Positions 24,408 to 35,010 of a stretch of DNA of 64,000 nucleotides are shown in pieces (position 1 is the stretch's first letter; each line of letters begins with the position of its first letter). The DNA lies in NCBI GenBank assembly GCA_025618425.1, contig CM046850.1, forward strand, positions 23,446,907-23,510,906. The letters run 5' to 3'. The stretch is from Heliocidaris tuberculata (Eukaryota > Echinodermata > Echinoidea > Camarodonta > Echinometridae). The position numbers and the translations under genes are program-made. The notes below the pieces were generated by a model that saw only the letters and a program-made list of their open reading frames with translations, had not been told where the DNA came from and did not search any database.

Positions 24408-24780
24408 TATGTGTGCCTTTTTAAAATACAAAATGGCCGCCGTGTGCGATGACGCATTAAGATCAGGAGTCTAAATATGTCACCAATTGTTTTATCAACC
24501 AAGGAAAGGATTAGAATATTTTTGCTAAGTTCCTTGGTTGACCAGAAGCAGAGATGAGGCAACTTATATATTACACGTATGCCATTTTGAAAATTCAAAA
24601 TGGCCTCCATATGCGAGGAAGCGGTAGAAGAAGATGTCTAGATGTCACCATTTTTTTTCTGCACCCATAAATAGTAGGACTGGCCCATTTCATTATGTTT
24701 ATACCTTTAAAAGAAGCCGAGATAAGGCAAATTATGTATTTTATGGCGGCCATTTTGAAAATCCAAAATGGCCACCAAGC
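23860..24780. repeat. ~170-190-bp tandem repeats with GGCGGCCATTTTG / CAAAATGGCCGCC hairpins
   Basis: About five to six diverged units. Each contains a short palindrome GGCGGCCATTTTGAAAATCC and AAAATGGCCGCCAT, then AGCGTTGAGATNGGAAGTCTA, GTCACCAATNGTTTTCCTGAC and CAGGAAACATAG. Palindromes fall near 23890, 24060, 24235, 24425, 24595 and 24755. The spacing is close to a nucleosome repeat. GCCGCCATTTTG is also the consensus bound by YY1-type zinc-finger proteins. Confidence 0.75.
24357..24400. repeat. (AT)n microsatellite
   Basis: About 40 bp of uninterrupted AT dinucleotides within one tandem unit of the long-TIR element. Confidence 0.97.
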
Positions 24781-25446
24781 TGGTGTTTGTGCAAATGCCA
24801 ACATCATTATTTTGCTTATCCATGCTCTAACGATTCCGAAAATGTATAGTTTTACTCATCTCCAAAAACTTTGAACAAAAATATATAGTGAACCTGACGA
24901 GAAGGCAGCCCTTGGCTTTATTTCTCTGTTTTAGAAAATATCAAAGTGTGAACTTTAGAGTACTATAACTTTTGTTAGATAAGCAATGAACTTGTAATTT
25001 TTATATGCTATTGACCCTATATATGGTTGATTTTCTGTAAAGTTGGAAGTCATTAGTGAAATGGACTTTTGAAATATGGAAAATATGTATTTTGAAGCAA
25101 TTCATATTTTTCAAAAAAAATGATAAAAATCACATTTTCTGCCCAAAATTGTACAAATCATCATGAAACCCATCGAATGTGGTGTCATGTTGTAGAGAAT
25201 TTAATGCCCTTTAATACGCTACCACAAAAATGACAAAATGAGGTTCTGTTACAAAAATATCTTCAAAGTGTTCAATACCAGTTACATATGGCGGCCATTT
25301 TGAAAATCCAAAATGGCTGCTCGGTCAGGGTTTTGTGCAAATGCCAACATCAATTTTTGGATTCCCCTTGTTCTACCGATTCCAAAAATGTATAGTTTTG
25401 CTAATCTCCAAATATTTTGAACAAAAATACATAGTGAACCTGACTA

Positions 25447-25640
25447 ATTGTAATGTTCGCACATTTCTAAAGGTAATAGACAGGGCTATTGATATTGCCT
25501 TGAGTTGATTTTTCGAAAAAAGTTTTTATCGTGTTTATTTAGAATAAATCATAAAAGGAGGGTAGTCACTGTGGAAACATGGATATAAATATAAGAATAA
25601 ATGTATAATTGATAGATAGATAGAGATAGATAGACAGATA

Positions 25641-25674
<34 letters not shown>

Positions 25675-27656
25675 TAGATAGATAGATAGAGACAGATAGA
25701 TAGATAGAGAGAGAGGGGGGGGGTAGATAGATAGATAGATAGACAGATAGATACTCTAGATAGAAAGATAAATGCATTATGTAGAAATAGATGTTTGCAT
25801 GACCATGTCGTTTTTGGTGAAAAAAAACTTGATGTTTTTTTGATCTTACATCCCTTTAAAAACAAAATCACGAGGTCTTCTATTACAGAAGATTACAAAA
25901 GATATATAAAGTATACATGTATATAATGTATATCTTTACATTAGTCTTCGCTTTGTTTTGTTCACGTTGAATTGCCTACAAAGGTTACATATTAATAAGC
26001 CTACCATTCTTCTTATTACACCGTGTTTTTTTTGTTGAATAAATAAGTTCCATCGGATAATGCAGTGGAGAAGGACAGAACTATATATTGAGGTAAAAAA
26101 CGAATTATGTTTTCATGAAAAGCATGCAATCATTATTCATGTTCAAGTATGTTTTCATTTTATATTTTTTTCCTATATGTTTTGGTTTTGACAAATAACA
26201 ATGAAGTTGTATTTATATGGCGTATCAAATATAGGGTAGAGCTGGCGTAAACCACCCCCCCCCCCCTTATATCCCATTGGCTGGCGTTAGAAATAAATGT
26301 CATCCAACAAATGTGTTTCTAAGACTGTAGGGAAAATGCTTAAATACTTCAAAATACTTTAAACTGGTGAGCATGATCCCTTTAGCACTGACTTATATGC
26401 AAAACACACCCCCCCCCCCACACACACACAAATCATTATTAAACTTGCGGATACACCATGCCTTGATATATAGAATTTGGGAGTATTCTCTTCAAAGAGG
26501 ATGAAATGTGGTTATGAAATACCTTATCACTGTGAGAACGGTTATTCTCATATGCACAAGGCTGGTGATATTTCTAAAAATTGTTTGCATATAATAATGA
26601 GTAATTTTGAGAATGTGTCAACATGGAACTTGTATGTTATCAGAATGTTGGCCATTTATATGATTTATGCATGCATTCTACACAGTTCAGCACTTAGCCC
26701 CTTTGTACGTAACAGCATTCCCCCCCCCCCTCAAGTGGATTATATTTTCTTTCTCACTGCAAATATGTTAATGAATATTTTTCTATGAACGCTACCCTCT
26801 GTCATTATAGAGGTTGAACTCAATTTGAAACATCATGAGGGATTCCCCGATGCAGGCCGTGCCATCTATGCGAAAAGAGATCAATAAATCAATGAATATT
26901 AGCTCGAAGGCTTAAACCCTTTCGTAAAATGAGAAGATTTGTCATTCGTCATTATGTTTTTGATTGCATTGACCGACCAATACTTATAGGAATATGAAAT
27001 TGTGCCTAACACAAGTGTAAACGGAAGTGTCATTAACGATTGTACAATCATTGCATAAAATATTAATCAAGCGTTGTTGATATTCAATTTAGGACATACA
27101 GTAACTCGCCTGATATGATCAGTGGCTGCGTAGTGATAAAGGATTATTAGGACTGCTCAAGGGTAAAGGCTACCAGGAAAATTATTCGAGTATTCAAAAG
27201 TTTTGCGCCGTGAAGTCTAATGCCAAAATAGGCCTTGATCTCAATCTTAAGATCTGCAGCAGAAACTACAACGCGTGAAAATGCATGTATGGAGCGAAAC
27301 TGATATGAAATGATTATTAAGAGCAGAAAATATAAGACTGGAATGAAAAGCATTAATAGTGCATTTCTTGCCCTTCTGCCATGACATACTATTGTATTTT
27401 TTCATGAATCTGTTCTTATTGCAAAAGTAAGATTGTGCTGAAGGACTCTACTCGAATCGATTTCGTTTATCAAACTATGACGGTTCAATTTTCTACAAAT
27501 ATTTTGTTCATGATCCATTTTTTCATTTAGCATATAGTTCAGTTACTATGAACTAGTACAACGTGTAAATGTATCTATGAAAATCAGTAGAGCATTGCCA
27601 CAAAAGTAAAATATAATATGCCAGCATTGTGTTAAAGGTATATGAACAAGAATGAT
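25447..27656. other. DM13 intron, no exon recognised
   Basis: Intronic DNA on the gene's minus strand. Contains (GATA)n at about 25610-25765, poly-C runs at 26256, 26409 and 26719, and otherwise ordinary AT-rich sequence. No exon with protein-like content and splice sites was found. Confidence 0.5.
25610..25765. repeat. (GATA)n / (GA)n microsatellite
   Basis: About 155 bp of GATA and GACA tetranucleotides with two short GA-only blocks and a G run at 25715-25724. The short Ser/Ile/Tyr-rich frames on the minus strand are artefacts. Confidence 0.95.
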
Positions 27657-28261
27657 CTGGGGGGTGATTCACTAACTGGGATCGATATCATTCCTAAAAT
27701 CAATTTTCGGGATTGATTTCATTCCCAGCTTAAAATCAATTCCACCTTACTGATTCACTCAATCGCTTTTAGGATGGAATCAATTTTATCATGAATATAT
27801 TTGAGCGCAAATGAATATTTACGAGCGGACTCATTCCAACCAATCAACGTACTCAAATTTCAGTCACCGCCCCTCAGTCACCCGACCTAATTCTCTACTT
27901 AGCGCGTAGCTAGTGCGCGTTACCTAGCTACTGCATTAATTGCGCGCACGCATCGATTGCACAAAACACAGGGCTAGGGGCTATGGCTAGGGGCCATGGG
28001 TGTGCAGCGCAGGCTAGACAGGAACGGCGTAGCCGCGCCCGGGTTGGGGTGGGCGGGCATGCAGTGGAGTGGCCGTTTGTGATTGTTTAGGAGCGATCCG
28101 GATCACTCCCAACCTTAAAATCAATTCAGAGGCTGGAATCAATCCCAAATACCTTAGTGAATCAGTCACTAAAGCGATATCGCTCTTAGGATGGATATTG
28201 TTCCTAAAATTGATTTTTTCTTATTTGGGATTAATTTTAGCTGTTAGTGAATCACCCCCCT
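27657..28261. mobile_element. Palindromic MITE with GGGGTGATTCACTAAC ends
   Basis: The left end GGGGTGATTCACTAACTGGG and the right end GTTAGTGAATCACCCC are inverted. Inner blocks (TCAATCCCRAWWW, AAAATCAATT, TGATTCACT) are also inverted over about 150 bp each. The centre (27850-28075) is more GC-rich and unique. A candidate 4-bp duplication CTGG borders it, but the adjoining G/C runs make the exact boundary ambiguous. Confidence 0.7.
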
Positions 28262-29066
28262 GGAACATCAAGTAATGGCCTTGAAAGGATGGCATTTCCA
28301 ATCGCATTCAAGCACTAGATAAATATTTGAGAGCAGGAAATAGAATTTTATAGAGATTGGTCCCCTGGCCGTTTCATTTTCAATATGTTCGATGTGTTAA
28401 ATCACTAATGCCACGCTCAGCCGTATAATCTATGTAAATCTATATTCCATATATATTCCATATATATTTCCGTGGAAATCCCACGGAAATAAACAAATAC
28501 AATTAAACCACAAAAACACACTGCAAAACATATTCGACTCGTCAGTATCTGCGTTAGAATATCATATACAATTGCACACGTACTGCTAATGAAACTGTGG
28601 TTTAACTTTATCAAAATAACAAATCTCATCGATTAATTTTGGCCAAAATCAAGGTGATATAGGCATACCTTCCAAAAGGCGACTGGAATTCACCAAACAA
28701 TTATTATTTTTACTAGAGCATCAGTTTTTTGAAAGGTACTTGAACATAACAATCGATCAACCAATCACTGAATTGTGACATTTCTTAAAGGCGTATCCAC
28801 AACCTGAAAAAGAAGGGGGTGGAATACTCCCCAGACAGAGGGGAAAAGTAGCTGGACTGACGAAGCCGTCCCGTCCATGTAGCCTACGTAACCAAACCCT
28901 AAGTTTATATTTATTTTTTTCAGGGGGCTTACGCTGGCTCCATCCGATGCTGAATACGCCACTGCTACTGGTCGTAATCAAGATGCACACGAGGCGCTAT
29001 TTCGATTGCATTATTGCTCTAATCAAGCCTGTTGGGGCAATTGTTGCATTCGTCAGTATTATTTAA
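28262..29066. other. DM13 intron, possible old MITE fragments
   Basis: No exon recognised. The interval 28787-28965 is bounded by AAAGGCGTATCCAC and GAATACGCCACTG, a diverged inverted pair of the GGCGTA type, suggesting an old terminal-inverted-repeat element without a clear target duplication. Confidence 0.4.
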
Positions 29067-29484
29067 CTCTTTCAAGACAATTGACCACATATTGTGGTTT
29101 GGCTCAATAACTTTTAATTCAGAGCTCTAAAAAATATACCAGATGTATGAGTAGAAAGAGCAAAAACTTCTGCACACACTATGTCCGTTTTTTTTTTGTT
29201 GTTGTTGTATGACCATATTGCGTTTGATGCCAGGAATTTTGAAAAGGAGAATAAGCTTTAAGATCCTTAAATTGGCAACACATTGACAGTTTAAAATCAT
29301 TATCTTTTATCAAAATTGACAATTTTTTCAACTTTTCGACAAAATTTCTTACCATGTAAATTGTTTTCAAAGACATTACACCTTACTAGAACCATGTAGC
29401 ACTATAAGAAAACTATTATTGTTGCCAATTCGAAGAACAAAATGTGATCAATTTATCCCTTAAATAATTCCTGTCCTGAAAGAG
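29067..29484 (-). mobile_element. piggyBac-type MITE, copy B
   Basis: Inverted copy of 12517-12923 with TTAA at 29063-29066 and 29485-29488. It starts CTCTTTCAAGAC and ends CTGTCCTGAAAGAG. It sits about 130 bp from the DM13 exon at 29617, within the intron. Confidence 0.87.
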
Positions 29485-29616
29485 TTAAAGCTATATTTGC
29501 GTTCATCGTTTCAACGATATCACTCTCACATCGTGCGTCAAAGGCTAAGCCAGTCGCTGGCGCAGTTCTACGTTAGACAAAATTGACGCATCGTAAACAA
29601 CCGTCATTATGCTTAC

Positions 29617-29763
29617 CTGGTGCAGAGCCGTCATAGCTGAAGCCAATGATTCTGAGCGTGGTATCATCCTCTGCATAGACCGTCCCGGCTATGCCATGCG
29701 AAGACACATCACTCAGGGTACCGACCAGTTTCCCTTGGTATTGGGCATGACATATCAACACCA
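29617..29763 (-). CDS. DM13-domain secreted protein, exon 2
   Basis: Minus-strand exon of 147 nt between acceptor TTATCTCAG (29765-29764) and donor CCAG|GTAAGC (29616-29615). It encodes the end of the signal peptide (VLICHA) followed by QYQGKLVG and the first half of a DM13 domain: HGIAGTVYAEDDTTLRIIGF, then SYDGSAP. This fits the DM13 signature H.vsGtVya.d..tL.I.gFsYDG.gPDA. The reading frame enters with one nucleotide from the previous exon and leaves with one, both matching the neighbouring exons. A signal peptide with DM13 directly after it suggests a small extracellular or cell-surface protein. The full domain architecture, such as extra DM13 or DOMON modules as in Skeletor, is not visible. 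Confidence 0.88.
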
Positions 29764-29907
29764 CTGAGATAAGGGAAGATAAAGGAGAAAGACTGGGTCA
29801 GCAATAATTAATGTACATTTTTTTAAAAACTTGATTTCCTCATTAGCAGGTATATTTCAATTGGTTTATAACATCACTAACGATATATTGTCATTTTATT
29901 TCTTTTA

Positions 29908-30080
29908 TTAGTATAGTATAGTATAGTAGAGTGTAATAGTAGCAGTAGAAAAGTAGTAGTAAAGTAGTAGTAAAATAGTAGTAAAGTGGTAGCAGTAGCG
30001 GTAGTATTTCTTGTAATACATATGGTAGAAATAGCTACTTCTACCACTACTGCTACAACAACTACTACTGCATGTACTTA

Positions 30081-30131
<51 letters not shown>

Positions 30132-30291
30132 TACTACTTTTTACTATCACCACCACTACTACTACTACTACTTCTCTACTACTACCACCACCACCACCAC
30201 CAACACTACTACTACTACAACAACAACTACTACTACTACTACAACTAGTATTACTACTACCACCACAACAACTACTACTACTACTACTTCT

Positions 30292-30331
<40 letters not shown>

Positions 30332-30337
30332 AGTGAG

Positions 30338-30373
<36 letters not shown>

Positions 30374-30447
30374 AACTACTACTTCTACTACTACTACTAC
30401 TACTACTACTATTACTACAACTAGTATTACTACTACTACTACTACTA

Positions 30448-30492
<45 letters not shown>

Positions 30493-30493
30493 A

Positions 30494-30538
<45 letters not shown>

Positions 30539-30565
30539 ACTACTGCTACTACTACTACTACTATA
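29908..30565. repeat. (ACT)n / (TAC)n trinucleotide array with a (GCT)n block
   Basis: About 650 bp dominated by CTA/ACT triplets with CAC, ACA and TTC interruptions, ending in about 11 consecutive GCT triplets near 30506-30538. The left flank (29930-30000) holds AGTAGT on the same strand, so the array begins as an inverted pair. The poly-T and poly-L frames are artefacts. It lies in DM13 intron 1. Confidence 0.96.
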
Positions 30566-30569
30566 GTAA

Positions 30570-31699
30570 AACTACTCCTATACTGATTGTATACCATTAC
30601 TACGTCTGCAACAATGCCCACTGCTAGCGCGTTGTGAATATATCCTTTGGCTACGAAAATATAATACATCCACTGTGGCAGCTCATTTCAATATTCATAA
30701 CCGCTACGACAATGGTGCATAGCCAGAATTATTGATTTTTTATAGAAATGGGTAATAAATCAGTAAGAGACAATGCAGAGTGGCAGAGTAGAGATTTACT
30801 CTAGTTTATTCAATTTCATTTTGTTAAAGAAAAAGGACTCCATTTAGCGAACATGTACCAGGCATTTCTAATCTATTGTAGGCCTAAATGAGGGCATGCT
30901 TATCTGATTCGAAGCTCCCTAGTGGCTTAGCAATATCGGGTTTTGCCCTTTTTAACAAAACAGTTCCAAAAATTGCAAACTGTCTGATGCATATATAAAT
31001 GAGAGACAGGCGTGGAGAGTTATAACCTTTTGGTGCTTCAAGAAGGACAGTAAATTCCTTTTTGTTACTGACATTTTACATGGCAGGGGTTATTGCACAC
31101 GTTCCCCACTGAAACTACACTCTGGGGTCAGGAGATGCACTTGCTGTTTTATGATTTTTTTATTTGATAAACTTATTTTTGAGCACATGAAAGCTCAAAC
31201 ATCAGAAAATATTGACAACGGAATTACTCACACAATTTGGAATATTTTGAGTTTTAACTTGCAACAAAATTCTTCTGAATTTCCAAAATTTCAGCAATAA
31301 AAGTTATTCAAAGAATGTCGTCTTCTCATTATTTTTTGATAAAGAAATTGCATAGAAGATTTAGATTCACATACTTTAAATCACTTTTGAAAATAATTTT
31401 TGCGGCTCTTTTAAGGGGGTTGCCCTCTCCAGTGTTAAAATGAAACGAAGTTAATTCTGCTCATCTCTTTCTCTTTCCAATTTCGAAACTAATTGCGAGT
31501 TAACGTTGAAGAGGCTTACGGTTCACCATGTGGTAAATCCTGAAAAGGATTGTTTGAGTTAGAAGAAGAAAGTGTAGAAAGTTGAGAGGAGAAGAAATGG
31601 AAAGGCGAGATAGAAAGTAAGAGAATTTAGAAGTAATCTTTCTTGAAAGTGTGAAGTCCTGAAAAGGACTGTAAACCAGATGAGAGGCTGAGAGTGGAG
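30570..31699. other. DM13 intron 1, AT-rich
   Basis: No exon recognised. The last 200 bp (31500-31699) look like the flank of the hammerhead-like repeat: two short hairpins, TCCTGAAAAGGA near 31539 and GTCCTGAAAAGGAC near 31656, consistent with a Penelope-type element end. Confidence 0.45.
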
Positions 31700-31746
31700 A
31701 AGACTCGACGTTTCGGACAGGTTGACTGTCCGTCATCAGGACTCCT
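31700..31746 (-). ncRNA. Hammerhead-ribozyme-like motif, probably Penelope-type element
   Basis: The minus strand reads AGGAGTC, CTGATGA (31739-31733), a stem GGACAG..CTGTCC with loop TCAAC, GAAAC (31714-31710), GTC (31709-31707) and GAGTCTT. CTGATGA and GAAA are the two invariant hammerhead core strings, and the stem between them is perfect except for one extra C. Stem I can form between AGGAGTC and GAGTCTT with one mismatch and one wobble. The palindrome ACGT at GAAAC/GTC would give the very short stem III typical of dimeric hammerheads reported in Penelope-like retroelements. No Penelope reverse transcriptase is seen nearby. Cleavage activity is not established. Confidence 0.6.
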
Positions 31747-33005
31747 GATGAATTCTTTAAAACGCAGTTTCATTGATACGGGACAAATCTGAACTCCTAC
31801 CTTGCGTCACATAATGCTCCCTAATACATTAGCGGTCGCTTTTTGTGCAACTTGTTTGAAAGGAAAATGTTAATTTTGTTTTAGCATGAAATACAATACA
31901 GCCAGTATCAGGAATGAAATATATTTAGTGCTTGAAAGCATTCATCTACACAGCTTTAAAGTGAATTGAATTGAACTTAAACCTGTACTGAATAAAACAG
32001 ATCATAAACTATACCACATGGGCCAAGAAAAGTATAAAATGAGAATAATATACCCCTGTAGCTTTATAGCAATTTCCATGTAAGAAATATTGATCAACAG
32101 ATAGAATACTCCCACATCATTTATATTCAGGCAGATAATATAGCGGGTACAGATGTAGGAGAATTGCGACGGATTGATATACAATTCAATTAATTCAAGG
32201 TGAAATCCACCACGTTGCTATAGCAACTGCCACAATATCGCGGCATCGAGTGATGGATAGGCCTATATTATTATTCGTGTAGGATAAAAGACTGTATATA
32301 CGCGGATACACCAAGGTTTATATCGACGTTCATATAAGCAACGTATAATGTAAACGGATGTGTCTAATCAACTTGAAAAAGTGCAATACATGTATATTAA
32401 AAGCTTAACAAATATCAGAGATATGAGACTTAAAAATGGACACTGACGGACAACTGACACGCTGCGTCATTTTCTCACGTTAGGACCAAGTCAGTGATTC
32501 TTATAGTCTTTTGCTCGTCATGGAAGAATGATATCATTTAAAACGTGATAGCAAAATCAATACTGCAAACAATACTTTTATAAAATGGCGTATCAGTACG
32601 AGAATACACCAGATGGTGGACTGTACTCATCTAGAAGAAGAATTAGGATCGGATCATTTCTTCACAGGGACACAGGCTCGATTAGCGCAGGTATATGACG
32701 CAATCAAAATGACGCTTCGTGTGAGCCAGGCTTTACTGGTCGGTCTCCAATTTCCAGACGTAATATAATATCTTATTGATACACGTCGGTAAAAACCGAA
32801 TTACACACCATATCATCGCATATTCTTGTTAAACCATTCAAACACAAATCAAAAGTTACTTAGTGCTTTTCCCCATCTCCATTAAATAACCTTAATTAAC
32901 GAGTCGTACGAGAAAATATGATATTTTTTGGAGGTACTCATCAAAAAAAATTTGTAAAGTTGATAATATTTAAAGATTATGTATAGGCATATATATATAT
33001 ATATA

Positions 33006-34073
33006 AGAGGGAAGGCCTTGGAGTGGTTTAGAAACTACCTTCAAAATAGGAAGCAATTTGTACACCTTAATAACCACTCTTCCAAAACAGAAAAAGTAAA
33101 TTGTGGAGTACCACAAGGTTCACTCTTAGGTCCCTTACTTTTCTTAATATATATAAATGACTTCCACAAATCCTCAAACCTTTTATCATTCATATTATTT
33201 GCAGATGATTCTAATCTATTTTTTTCTCATCGCAATCCGGAATATCTACTTGAAACTGTAAATAACGAGTTAGACCTAGTTGCAGACTGGATTAAAGCAA
33301 ACAAGCTTTCACTGAACCTACAAAAGACCAGTTACATGTTATTTAGCAATTCATTAAAAAACCTCCCAGGACAAATCATACTTAACAACACTAACATTGA
33401 TAGAGTGAATAACATGAAATTTCTTGGATTAATAATTGACGAAAAGCTTACATGGAAACCACAAATCGATAAGATATGTAGTATAATTTCGAGAAATATT
33501 GGCATAATCAATAAACTTAGTAACACTTTTCCTCCACACACACTACTCACCTTATACTCCACACTGGTACTTCCACACATTACTTATGGGATCGTAGCTT
33601 GGGGCAACTCTGCAAAGGCACATTTAGAGCGTATACTTTTACTCCAGAAAAAAGCATTAAGGGTCATATGTAATACCAGTTTTCGCTCTCACACGAATAC
33701 TCTCTTCTATCAACACAAAATCCTCAAAATTACAGAATTACACCACCTACAGTTAGGCTTGTTTATGCACAAGTTGAAGTCGCACGAACTTCCACATGTT
33801 TTTTACTCTATGTTTACATCCAATAATAATCATCACTCTTACCCTACCAGACAGGCTAGCCACTATCACCTGCCGCGAACAAGAACCCTCTTTGCCAATA
33901 AAACTTTCACAACAACCGGACCTAAACTTTGGAATTCCCTTCCCCAAAATATTATTGAAACTCCTAATAATCATACGTTTAAAAGAAAATTAAAACAGCA
34001 TCTCTTACTAACATACAAGGAAAAGCCAACCCTCCAAAAATATCCCGGATACAAGCCACACGCGGAAGATTGA
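33006..34073 (+). CDS. LINE reverse transcriptase, C-terminal fragment
   Basis: An uninterrupted frame of about 355 codons. The palm motif strings GVPQGSLLGP and, later, FADDSN (the catalytic YXDD-type box, here F-A-D-D) are present. These are followed by the thumb and a C-terminal region with ALRVICNTSF and ending GPKLWNSLP..FKRKLKQHLL, a text common in Jockey/CR1-like elements. The fingers, endonuclease and ORF1 are missing through 5' truncation. The apparent N-terminus from the ATG at 32979 belongs to the AT repeat, not to the element. The lack of stops or frameshifts implies a recent insertion. Not able to transpose by itself. Confidence 0.9.
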   Translation, partial: RGKALEWFRNYLQNRKQFVHLNNHSSKTEKVNCGVPQGSLLGPLLFLIYINDFHKSSNLLSFILFADDSNLFFSHRNPEYLLETVNNELDLVADWIKANKLSLNLQKTSYMLFSNSLKNLPGQIILNNTNIDRVNNMKFLGLIIDEKLTWKPQIDKICSIISRNIGIINKLSNTFPPHTLLTLYSTLVLPHITYGIVAWGNSAKAHLERILLLQKKALRVICNTSFRSHTNTLFYQHKILKITELHHLQLGLFMHKLKSHELPHVFYSMFTSNNNHHSYPTRQASHYHLPRTRTLFANKTFTTTGPKLWNSLPQNIIETPNNHTFKRKLKQHLLLTYKEKPTLQKYPGYKPHAED

Positions 34074-34619
34074 TCCTGATCTCCCTCCTTGTTTGTTCTA
34101 TGTTTTTTAATTTTATTTTTTTTTAATTTTTTTGTTTTTTATGATTTATTCCCCTTTTTCTCACTCCCTTTCCTGATTTCATCTCTTTTCCTCTATCAAC
34201 CTGTCCCTCCCCATCTGCTTCTTCATCTAGGTGAGCCTTTGTGTTTTTATTATTTAAGTTAGTTACTTAACGTATACTATGTGTAAAAAAACAAAATACT
34301 AAAAACAAAACAAAAAACAACGATGAGATTTCTGAGCCATGTACATAATTATAATGTTTTTTAATTGGGAACATGCTATTTACAAGCTCCGCTTCTCTGC
34401 TAGTTCCCTTTCGTTACCTTTTCGATTATTATTATCAAGAAACAATTGAAATGTGTGTAAACCTCTCTCTGTTATAACATTTATTTTAGAAAACAATATG
34501 TAAAACCAAGTCCATATGCGTTATGTTTGAATGATGAGTTTCTTCTACAATGTAAATACTTTATATGATTTATGAACTGGTATCGAAAAATAAATGAATC
34601 TTGAATCTTGAATCTTGAA
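33006..34619 (+). mobile_element. 5'-truncated non-LTR retrotransposon (LINE)
   Basis: It begins in reverse-transcriptase coding sequence directly after an (AT)n tract (32989-33005). It runs through the ORF2 stop at 34071-34073 and a 3' UTR rich in T, and finishes in three tandem TCTTGAA units (34597-34619) followed by another (AT)n tract (34620-34640). The matching AT tracts at both borders suggest insertion into a TA microsatellite with that tract as the target duplication. The microsatellite-like tail instead of poly-A resembles CR1/L2-type LINEs. It is antisense to the DM13 gene and lies in its first intron. Confidence 0.85.
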
Positions 34620-34727
34620 TATATATATATATATATATACATATAATATACACAGTTATACAACTGTAGTATTATATAGTTGTATTCAGTGCCACATTAT
34701 ATTCGCGTCTTCTTGGCCGGCGTCTTC

Positions 34728-34825
34728 TTACAGACATCTTTTGATACAAGGAGAACAACATGAGACTATATTTAACATGTTTCTTTCCAATTTCCTTTTT
34801 GCTACCAATACTGTACATGAGTTTT
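34728..34825 (+). repeat. Dispersed repeat, copy 1
   Basis: The segment ACAGACATCTTTTGATACAA ... CTGTACATGAG is found in inverted orientation at 42170-42262 with few differences. Family not recognised. Confidence 0.75.
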
Positions 34826-34958
34826 AAGCCTATTGATAAGTTTGAATTAATTGAAATGGGATATTCGGTGAGTCACAGATAAGAGTATTTAGATGTATAA
34901 GAGTATTTAGATGTATAAACGTAAAATGATGATAAGCAAAGGAAAGAGAGCATTATAC

Positions 34959-35010
34959 CATTGTAAAGCACCGACAAGATGACCACCAGTCGCCGGTTTG
35001 TCACATCCAT
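34959..35010 (-). CDS. DM13-domain secreted protein, exon 1 (signal peptide)
   Basis: The minus-strand ATG at 35010 opens MDVTNRRLVVILSVLYN, followed by one nucleotide of the next codon, then donor AATG|GTATAA at 34958-34957. Joined in phase to 29763, the result is a basic N-region, a hydrophobic core (LVVILSVLYNVVLI) and a cleavage-type CHA before QYQG, a convincing signal peptide. The choice rests on phase and signal-peptide quality; there is no transcript evidence. Intron 1 is 5.2 kb and contains the LINE, the hammerhead-like repeat and the (ACT)n array. The promoter would lie above 35010. Confidence 0.6.

Larger units (their letters stand above)
21131..25444. mobile_element. 4.3-kb long-TIR nonautonomous element in DM13 intron
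   Basis: Flanked by TA (21129-21130 and 25445-25446). The inverted ends begin GTC(T/A)GGTTCACT. Inverted similarity extends about 500-540 bp (21131-21665 against 24905-25444), including GGAGATTAGCAAAACTATAC and ATTGATGTTGGCATTTGCAC. The interior carries a tandem array (23860-24780), an (AT)n tract, poly-C runs and an extra partial copy of the TIR (near 24780-24900). No transposase frame was found; the longest frame (23413-23694, 93 codons) is not protein-like enough to call. Confidence 0.8.

Noticed and set aside
29908..30669. Poly-Thr, poly-Leu, poly-Ser and poly-Val frames
   Set aside because: Artefacts of the ACT/TAC and GCT triplet arrays.
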